Shown piece by piece: positions 38,066 to 44,901 of a stretch of DNA of 64,000 bases (the first letter of the stretch is position 1; each line of letters starts with the position of its first letter). Where the stretch lies: NCBI GenBank assembly GCA_963786155.1, contig CAWAXW010000006.1:3038001-3102000 (forward strand), given 5' to 3'. The notes under the pieces are model-generated. The model had not been told where the DNA came from and did no database searches. It saw only the letters and a program-made list of their open reading frames with translations. The DNA is from CAWAXW01 sp963786155. Its GTDB lineage: Bacteria; Actinomycetota; CADDZG01; WHSQ01. Made by a program: the position numbers and the translations under genes.

Positions 38066-38764
38066 ATGGGGTTCTCGCAGAGGCTTACGGAGATGCGGGA
38101 AGACCAGATTCTCCGTCACGCCTACCCGCACATGGAAGAAGGCGAGCGAGTCACCCATTGGGCGCGGGCCCGCAGCGCCGACGGGAAGGGGTCTGGCTTC
38201 CTCTATCTGACCGATCGGCGGATCATCGCCCACTTCGGAGCCGACGAGAAGGAGCAGGCCGCCATCCCCTGGACGGCCGTGGACTCCTGGGGGATCGACG
38301 ACGGTGCCGCCCTGGGCCCGCTGCTGGTGGTCGAGGACGAGGACCAGGATGGGACGCTGATCGTCGCCAACCTTCCCGTCAGCTCGAAAGACCGCACCAC
38401 GGCGGTCAATCGCTTCCTTCAGGAGTTCTCGGACATGGCGCCGTGGCCGCGACGAGCACTCCGCAGCGCGGCGAGTGAGGCGGCGAAGCCGAGCACCGGC
38501 GTCCGGGTGGACTTTCAGAAGCGAAGCCTTACTGCCAAGACCATGCGGATCATCAAGACGGTGGCTGCGCTCGTCCTCGGAACCATCGGGATATTGATCA
38601 TCCCGGTGCCGGGACCGTGGTCGTTCCTGCTCAACCTCGCCGCTCTTGCGATCCTGGCATCGGAATACGACTGGGCCGAGGACCTGCTCGACTGGACCCG
38701 CGACCGCTACCAGGCGGCCAAGAACAAGCTCAAGCGCCGGAAGCGCTCCAAGCGCTCCACGTGA
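38066..38764 (+). CDS. PGPGW/TIGR02611-like membrane protein with PH-like N-terminus
   Basis: The 232-residue protein has an N-terminal PH-like strand region (GSGFLYLTDRRIIAHFG, IPWTAVDSWGI) like bacterial PH domains. One or two helices follow with IIPVPGPWSFLLNLAALAILASEYDWAEDLLDW, the hallmark of the putative PGPGW membrane family. The C-terminus is very Lys/Arg-rich. tadA starts inside its stop codon (GTGA), so the two are coupled. Function unknown. Confidence 0.7.
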   Translation: MGFSQRLTEMREDQILRHAYPHMEEGERVTHWARARSADGKGSGFLYLTDRRIIAHFGADEKEQAAIPWTAVDSWGIDDGAALGPLLVVEDEDQDGTLIVANLPVSSKDRTTAVNRFLQEFSDMAPWPRRALRSAASEAAKPSTGVRVDFQKRSLTAKTMRIIKTVAALVLGTIGILIIPVPGPWSFLLNLAALAILASEYDWAEDLLDWTRDRYQAAKNKLKRRKRSKRST

Positions 38765-39222
38765 ACGATCAACCCTTCATGCGGCTGGCCCTCGACGAAG
38801 CTGCCAAGTCGCTGGCTCACGATGACGTCCCGATCGGAGCAGTCATCGTCCGAGACTCGGAGGTCCTGGCCGCCGCTCACAATGAACGGGAGCTCAGAGG
38901 GGACCCGACCGCTCACGCCGAGGTACTGGCGCTCAGGGGGGCTGCAGAGGTGGTCGGTTCGTGGCGACTCACCGGTGCCACGATCTACGTGACGCTCGAG
39001 CCCTGCGCGATGTGTGCCGGCGCGATCGTCCTCGCCAGGCTCGACCGCCTCGTCTACGGCGCGCGCGACGAGCGCGCGGGGGCCGCGCTGAGCCTCTACA
39101 ACATCGTGCAGGACGCTCGCCTCAACCATCGGGTCGAGCTAACGACCGACGTCCTCGCCGAGGAATCGGCGGCTTTCCTCCAGGAGTTCTTCGAAGAGCG
39201 CCGAGATCGGAGGCCCCACTAG
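38761..39222 (+). CDS. tadA: tRNA adenosine(34) deaminase TadA
   Basis: TadA changes A34 of tRNA-Arg(ACG) to inosine. The 153-residue protein starts at a GTG overlapping the previous stop. The zinc/catalytic motif HAEVLAL (His52, Glu54) and PCAMC (Cys82, Cys85) are complete, and VPIGAVIV and DARLNHRVEL are as in the family. Its substrate tRNA-Arg(ACG) is at 36575-36648. tRNA-Ser(CGA) follows after 18 bases. Confidence 0.95.
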   Translation: MNDQPFMRLALDEAAKSLAHDDVPIGAVIVRDSEVLAAAHNERELRGDPTAHAEVLALRGAAEVVGSWRLTGATIYVTLEPCAMCAGAIVLARLDRLVYGARDERAGAALSLYNIVQDARLNHRVELTTDVLAEESAAFLQEFFEERRDRRPH

Positions 39223-39240
39223 ACTTCACCAGCTTTCTTT

Positions 39241-39328
39241 GGTGGGGTACCGAAGTGGCCATAACGGGATCGCCTCGAAAGCGATTGTGGGCGCAAGTCC
39301 ACCGCGGGTTCGAATCCCGCCCCCACCG
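39241..39328 (+). tRNA. tRNA-Ser(CGA)
   Basis: The acceptor GGTGGGG (39241-39247) pairs with CCCCACC (39321-39327). The anticodon loop CTCGAAA reads CGA. A long variable arm (TGTGGGC..GTCCACC) and perfect T arm GCGGG-TTCGAAT-CCCGC confirm a serine tRNA. The RTX protein gene begins less than 30 bases after its 3' end. Confidence 0.95.
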
Positions 39329-39356
39329 CGGTCGGGCACGGATCGCGGCGCTTGCA

Positions 39357-41237
39357 GTGGTTGCGCTGGTCGCAAGCGCGTTGAGCAGCTCAGCGTCGGC
39401 CCAATCTCAGCAGCCCAGTACCGCCATGACCGGGATGGGGTGCATCTACGACGTAGACGCCGAGTCGGGGCAGTGCACTCAAACCGCGAACGCGCTCAAC
39501 CGCCCTCGTCAAGTGGAAGTGAGCTCCGACGGGAAGTCCGTCTACGTCGTGTCCGAAGAGGACCACGCGATCGTTCACTTCGAGCGCGATACCTCGACCG
39601 GAGCGCTGACGCCTCGAGGTTGCATCGACGATAACGACAACGGTCCGGACACGTGTGCTGCGAGCACGGATGGACTCGGCGGGGCGGGTTCCCTCGCGAT
39701 CAGTCCGGATGGCAAGTCTGTCTACGCGACCTCGTATCAGGACGATGCGATCGTCATGTTCGCCCGCGACACGACGACCGGCGCACTGTCTCCTCAAGGC
39801 TGCATCGATGACAACGACGACGGGCCGGACACGTGCGCTCAGAGTGCCGACGGGCTGAATCACTTGGACGACGCCGTCGTTTCGGCCGACGGACGCTCCG
39901 TCTACGTGGCCGGTAAGGAGGATGCCGCGATCGTGTCCTTCTCGCGCGACACGAGCACGGGCATCCTGACTCCTCAAGGCTGCGTCGACGACAACGACAC
40001 GGGACCAGAGACCTGCGCGTCGTCCACGGACGGCCTGCACCTCGTTTCCCACGTTGCCATCAGTCCCGATGGGGAGTCCGTATATGCCACAGGCGCCGGT
40101 GACGATGCCCTCGTCGGGTTCGATCGCGACCCGAGCACCGGAGCTTTAACACCACTAGGTTGCGTCGACGATCCCGATACCGGTACCGAGCCCTGCACGC
40201 TGGCGGCCGATGGCCTGGAGGACGCGGGAGAAGTGATCGTCAGCCCGGATGGGGGTTTCCTTTACGTTGCGAGCCCGGGCGACGATGCGATCGTGCGGTT
40301 CGCTCGAAACGACGGAGGCGGCCCACTCTCGCCACAGGGTTGCATCGACAACAACGAGCCCACCTCTTGTTCCGCCGGACCCAGCACCGCCGGCCTCGAG
40401 GGGGTCTACAAGCTCGCGATGCCCTCCGACGGCCGCTCGCTCTACGCAGCTTCCATCGGGGACGGAGCCGTTGTGCGCTTCGATCGCAACACATCGGACG
40501 GAGTGCTGACTCCGGCGGGCTGCATCAAGGACAACGACACCGGGTTCGATATCTGCGCGGCGACCACCGACGAGCTCGATCAGACGCACGCGGTCGCGGT
40601 GTCCCCGGACGGGACATCCGTCTATGCAACATCGATATCGGACGACGCGATCGCGATGATCCGCTTGCAGGCGCCGCCGGCTCCGGAATGTTCTACCGGC
40701 GAGGCCATCTGCGGCGGTGCGGGCAACGACGAGCTCGAGGGCACCCCGGAGGACGATCTCATCTTCGCCGGCGCGGGTGACGACACGATCGATGGCGGCG
40801 GAGGCAATGACGTCATCGTTGGAGGAGGAGGGGACGACGAGCTCGTCGGAGCCGACGGCAACGACATCCTCGTCGGAGACGATCGCGCCGGTAATCCGAA
40901 GGTCCGGGCCGCTCTCGCGGCTCGCGGCGTCTACCTCGTCCAAGACCCCGAAGCCGAGCCGGGTGACGACACGATCGATGGCGGCGCGGGCAAGGACCAG
41001 ATCACAGGCGGAGGGGGCCTCGACATGGTCACCGGAGGCTCCGGTAACGACAAGGCGGATGGAGGCGCGGCCAACGACACGCTCGCGGGGGCGGGGGGCG
41101 ACGACCGCCTCACGGGAGGACCCGGAGCGGACAAGCTGAACGGCGGTCCCGGCAAGGACGTCTGTGTGATCTCCAAGAAGGCGGGCAAGGACCAGACGAT
41201 CGCCTGCGAGAGCAAACCCAAACGCAACAACATGTGA
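39357..41237 (+). CDS. Secreted seven-bladed propeller / RTX protein ending in KRNNM
   Basis: The only in-frame start after the upstream tRNA is a GTG at 39357, giving 626 residues with a short signal-like N-terminus (VVALVASALSSSASAQS); the true start is uncertain. Seven repeats of about 56 residues follow, each with a SPDGKSVYAT strand and a loop like GCIDDNDNGPDTCA, so a seven-bladed YVTN-type propeller with one Cys pair and acidic residues per blade. From about 443 come two RTX blocks (GGAGNDELEG, GGGGDDELVG) split by a 25-residue insert (VRAALAARGVYLVQ), a Cys pair and the terminal KRNNM. The gene is sandwiched between two tRNA-Ser genes. Confidence 0.78.
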   Translation: MVALVASALSSSASAQSQQPSTAMTGMGCIYDVDAESGQCTQTANALNRPRQVEVSSDGKSVYVVSEEDHAIVHFERDTSTGALTPRGCIDDNDNGPDTCAASTDGLGGAGSLAISPDGKSVYATSYQDDAIVMFARDTTTGALSPQGCIDDNDDGPDTCAQSADGLNHLDDAVVSADGRSVYVAGKEDAAIVSFSRDTSTGILTPQGCVDDNDTGPETCASSTDGLHLVSHVAISPDGESVYATGAGDDALVGFDRDPSTGALTPLGCVDDPDTGTEPCTLAADGLEDAGEVIVSPDGGFLYVASPGDDAIVRFARNDGGGPLSPQGCIDNNEPTSCSAGPSTAGLEGVYKLAMPSDGRSLYAASIGDGAVVRFDRNTSDGVLTPAGCIKDNDTGFDICAATTDELDQTHAVAVSPDGTSVYATSISDDAIAMIRLQAPPAPECSTGEAICGGAGNDELEGTPEDDLIFAGAGDDTIDGGGGNDVIVGGGGDDELVGADGNDILVGDDRAGNPKVRAALAARGVYLVQDPEAEPGDDTIDGGAGKDQITGGGGLDMVTGGSGNDKADGGAANDTLAGAGGDDRLTGGPGADKLNGGPGKDVCVISKKAGKDQTIACESKPKRNNM

Positions 41238-41272
41238 GTCCCTTATCAAGGCTCGGCCGTAAACTCCCGCGC

Positions 41273-41359
41273 GGAGACGTGCGAGAGCGGACTAATCGGC
41301 ACGCCTGGAGAGCGTGTGACCCCTTCGGGGGTCCAAGGGTTCGAATCCCTTCGTCTCCG
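41273..41359 (+). tRNA. tRNA-Ser(GGA)
   Basis: The acceptor GGAGACG (41273-41279) pairs with CGTCTCC (41352-41358). The anticodon loop CTGGAGA reads GGA. The variable arm ACCCCTTCGGGGT is a tight hairpin, and the T arm AAGGG-TTCGAAT-CCCTT is perfect. It is the fourth serine tRNA of the window. Confidence 0.95.
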
Positions 41360-41372
41360 CGCTAAATGGGCT

Positions 41373-44333
41373 CTATTGATTGATCGCGCGAGCGATGGCG
41401 CGGGCGCGTTCCAGCAACGGGACGTTGCCCTTCGCCGCGTAGATCCGCTCGGCCTCGGCGATCGCCTCGGCCGCCACCTCCCGATCGCCGGCAAGGTAGG
41501 CGACTTCCGCGATCGCGATCGCGCCCTCACCTTGTATCAAGGGAGCATCCGAGGCCGCGATCGCATCGCGAAACCGAGGGACGAGCTCCTGGGCTTCGGC
41601 TAGGCGGCCCAGCCGGGCGAGAGCGCGGGCCCGAGAGCCCGCGTACTCGACGAGCTCCGACCCCATCTCCTCGGCTTCGTTGGTGCGGCTGAGCGCCTCC
41701 TCGAAGCGGCCGCTCCGGCAGGCGAGCTCGGCAAGGAAGCAAACGTTGGTGCCGCCGTAGTCGATCGCTCCCGCGGCTCTGAGTCTTTCCAGTCCCCCCT
41801 CGAGCAGTCGCCTGGCTTCGTCCAGGTCCCCCGCCATCATCTCGATGACGCCGGCGACCTGGCTCCAGGGAGCCGTTGAGAGCCCGAGCTCCTCCTTGAT
41901 CGCCATCCCCTCGTGGAACATGACTCGAGCCTCATCGAAGCGCGCTTCCATCGCCAGCAGCGCGGCCCGGGCAACCATCGACGCGCTCTCGACCGATCTA
42001 GTGACACCGGGTGCGGCAGCGGTGGTCTCGACCCAATCTCTCGCCTCGCCCACGGTGGTCGGGCCCCAGCAGTGGGCCCACATGATCTGCGTTTGCAGGG
42101 CCGACTCGTTGCCCTTGCGACCGGCGGCCCTCGCATGATCGAGGGCGCGCTCCAAGTCGTCCGCGCTCTCCCGGAGCGAGAAGCGCAACCAATGTTTCTC
42201 GCTCGCCAACATGTAGGCGTGCATGAGCGCCAAGTGATCGCCGTCCGCTTCGAGAGTTGGGATCAGCTCCTCGACCTGCTCCGACGCGGCGAGATGCCTG
42301 CGCGCATCCGTCGAGCCCGCGGCTTCCTCGAGCTGAAACTTGGCGATGCGTTCATAGTTGGTCCCCTCGGCGGTGCGAACCAGCCGTTGGGCCACCTCGA
42401 CGGCGGGGTTGACCTCTCCCGACATCATCAACGCTTGAGTGAGATCGGAGGTGAGCTCCAACCGGAACTGGCTGCGGAGGGGCAGCAACTCACTCGCTCG
42501 CTTCAAGAGATCTCGAGCGCTCCTAGGATCGCCTCCGTCCAGCGCGCCTTGGCCCGCTCGCCCCAAGAGCTTTGCGGCCTCCTGCCCCATCGCCTCGATC
42601 TCGGTTTCGGGGCGGCCCGCGGCTTGCCAGCGCAGATACGCCTGCTCGTAGTGATAGCCGAGCAGAGAGTCGCTCCTCAGAGAACTCGGTCCATCGTCGC
42701 TCAGCCACTTCGCGAATCGTTCGTGAAGTCGTGCGGCCGCGGCGTCCGACAGCCGTGTGAGCGCTGCGTCGCGGATCAAGGCGTGGGCCGGGACGTACGC
42801 GTCCTCTCCAACGAATGGAGAAGTCTCTAGATCCAACAGGGCCTTCTTCTGGAGCATCGCGAGGATCGCCTCGGCTCCGGTCGCCAGACCCTCGTCGTGT
42901 GCCATCACAACCCAGCGCGATATCGGGAAGGAGGCGACCGCGGCGAGTTGCAACACGAATCTCTGGGACTCGGTCAGCGAGTCGAGGCGCATCTCCATGA
43001 GGGCCTGGAGGCTGGCCGGGATGATCAGGTCGCTTATCGAGCCGTCGAGAACCCAGCTCCCGTTCAGTAGTTGCAGCTTTCCCGTGTCGACCAACATCGC
43101 GACCGTCTGCTGAACGAACAGCGGGTTGCCTCCGGTTGCTTCCAGGATCTGATGGAGCACCTTCTCGTCGGTTGCGCCGAGCATCTCGCGCAGCATGGCT
43201 CGTCCATCTGATTCCTCGAGCGGGCGCAGTTCGAATGCCGATGCGTTCTCGCCCGTTGCCCAGTCGGGCCGTCTTTCGAGGAGAACGGGTCTCGCCGTTC
43301 CTACGATCAAGATCGGCGCGGTCCGGCTCCATTCGCGCATGTGGTCGATCAGATCGAGTGAGGTGTCGTCTCCGAAGTGAAGGTCTTCGACCGAGACCAG
43401 TAGTTTTTGATCGCGCGCGCCGATCTCGAGAACGGATCGGATCATCCAGAAGACTTCTTCGAGCGCGATCCGGTCGGCAGAAGATGTCATGAAGTTGTGC
43501 ACCTGATCCCCGAGCCTGTGAGCCGCTTCCCCTCCCAACGGGGCGACGTATTCCGTGATGACCTCGGAGGAGGTTTCGCCGGCCATGCAAGCGCTTACGA
43601 GGTCGCGGGCGAACGACTCGAATGCCCCCCCGAATCGAGGGCAGGCCACGCTTATGACCCCACCCATCTCCCGGGCGTCACCCACGAATTCGACGAGGAG
43701 CCGTGATTTGCCCAACCCGGGTTCCCCAAGGACTGTGTGCAGATGGCACTCGTTCCGCGCGCGCTCCAGCATCTCGCGCAGGGCGCCCATCTCTCTTTCT
43801 CGTCCCACGAGAGGGGACCGGAACCTTTCCTCGACCCCTGCTCCATCGCCGACGCTCGTGACCCGGAGAATGGGCACCGGCCCGCCGTCGGCATCGATCG
43901 GCTCGGCCGTAACCGCTCCCTCGACCAGGCGATGGGTTTGACGACCGATGACGATCGTTCCAGGCTCGGCTCTTTCGCTCAGGAGGCTGGCCGCGTGCAG
44001 GGCCTCGCCACCGAGCTGGCCGGACCCGTCGACCATCACACGGGCGGAGTTGATCGTGATCGCGACGGCGACATCTCGGAATGTGGCGTCCCGGAGGATC
44101 GCGTCCGCCGCCTTGACCGCTCGCAGAGCATCGTCGTCTTGGGCCGCGGGCAGCCCGAAGACCGCGACGACGGCGCCGTCGGGCGTGAGTTGGGTCCGGG
44201 CGCCGTTCGCCTCGAGTATCGGGAGCAGCATCTCGTTGCGGCCCGCGAGAGCAACGGCGCGCGATGCCGGGTCACCCGACTCGGCATCGACTTGCGCATG
44301 TAGAACGGTGACCAATTTGGACTCGAGAGCCAC
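41373..44333 (-). CDS. AAA ATPase/TPR regulator with degenerate class III cyclase domain
   Basis: The 986-residue protein has an N-terminal adenylate/guanylate cyclase fold (about 5-160: VVAVFGLPAAQDDDALRAVKAA, GGEALHAASLLSERAEPGTIVIG). The first metal-binding Asp motif is missing (VTVLHAQVD in place of the usual FADLVGFT), so it should be catalytically dead. An AAA_16/STAND ATPase follows with Walker A GEPGLGKSR near 205 and Walker B-like LLVSVEDLHFGDD. The C-terminal 450 residues are TPR-like helices. No DNA-binding domain ends the protein. Relatives act as signalling scaffolds; the partner is unknown. Confidence 0.75.
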   Translation of the reverse strand: MALESKLVTVLHAQVDAESGDPASRAVALAGRNEMLLPILEANGARTQLTPDGAVVAVFGLPAAQDDDALRAVKAADAILRDATFRDVAVAITINSARVMVDGSGQLGGEALHAASLLSERAEPGTIVIGRQTHRLVEGAVTAEPIDADGGPVPILRVTSVGDGAGVEERFRSPLVGREREMGALREMLERARNECHLHTVLGEPGLGKSRLLVEFVGDAREMGGVISVACPRFGGAFESFARDLVSACMAGETSSEVITEYVAPLGGEAAHRLGDQVHNFMTSSADRIALEEVFWMIRSVLEIGARDQKLLVSVEDLHFGDDTSLDLIDHMREWSRTAPILIVGTARPVLLERRPDWATGENASAFELRPLEESDGRAMLREMLGATDEKVLHQILEATGGNPLFVQQTVAMLVDTGKLQLLNGSWVLDGSISDLIIPASLQALMEMRLDSLTESQRFVLQLAAVASFPISRWVVMAHDEGLATGAEAILAMLQKKALLDLETSPFVGEDAYVPAHALIRDAALTRLSDAAAARLHERFAKWLSDDGPSSLRSDSLLGYHYEQAYLRWQAAGRPETEIEAMGQEAAKLLGRAGQGALDGGDPRSARDLLKRASELLPLRSQFRLELTSDLTQALMMSGEVNPAVEVAQRLVRTAEGTNYERIAKFQLEEAAGSTDARRHLAASEQVEELIPTLEADGDHLALMHAYMLASEKHWLRFSLRESADDLERALDHARAAGRKGNESALQTQIMWAHCWGPTTVGEARDWVETTAAAPGVTRSVESASMVARAALLAMEARFDEARVMFHEGMAIKEELGLSTAPWSQVAGVIEMMAGDLDEARRLLEGGLERLRAAGAIDYGGTNVCFLAELACRSGRFEEALSRTNEAEEMGSELVEYAGSRARALARLGRLAEAQELVPRFRDAIAASDAPLIQGEGAIAIAEVAYLAGDREVAAEAIAEAERIYAAKGNVPLLERARAIARAINQ

Positions 44334-44529
44334 GTGCTCACTCTAGGCAGCCACCGCCAGGAAACCTAGACGTTTCGGCCCTGATGATTTCCCCACGAAG
44401 TACCCTGGCGACGGCCGTGCTAGGTGGGGGGCTCGGGGTCCCCTGTACCGGAAACCCTCGATACGCCGGATCGATCACCCTTCTGCGGCCCACGGGGGAC
44501 CGTGCAGCCCTCGGTGTGCAGTGTTGATA

Positions 44530-44624
44530 GTCGGGTCCCGCGCGACCCGGAGCCGTGAACCCGGTCAGGTCCGGAAGGAAGCAGCCGTAAGCGGTGTCCC
44601 GGATGTGCCGCGGGAGTTCCCGGC
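44530..44624 (+). ncRNA. ffs: Signal recognition particle RNA, small bacterial type
   Basis: The universally conserved SRP core GTCAGGTCCGGAAGGAAGCA lies at about 44564-44583. Flanking arms pair: TCCCGCG (44536-44542) with CGCGGGA, and the outer GTCGGG with CCCGGC. The ends given (about 95 bases) follow the outermost pairing and may be off by several bases. Its place upstream of dnaX is a common bacterial arrangement. Confidence 0.88.
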
Positions 44625-44901
44625 TGGAGCCGGCTACCGAGGATAGCGACGGCCGTTCGTGGGTCAAGGTCGGTTGCACGGCCACTTTTTGTTCTTGGGG
44701 GCACGTTCGCCTCCCCTAGCCGATTCCTTCTGAGTCGGCTCGATGTTCTCGGCTCTTGTGTCCCAAGCCGCCGGCTCACTACGCCCCCAAACCCCCACGC
44801 TCTCGATTCGGGAAGTGCTCAGGTGGTGGTTGCGCCTCTATTTCTTTATTGACCCCATTGCCAATCGACCCCATTGAGCGCAGCATCGAGGTAATCCGTG
44901 A

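Noticed and set aside
12525..41359. Genomic island integrated at tRNA-Ser genes
   Set aside because: No integrase, transposase or duplicated tRNA 3' end was found, and the base composition of the inserted genes looks like the rest of the window.
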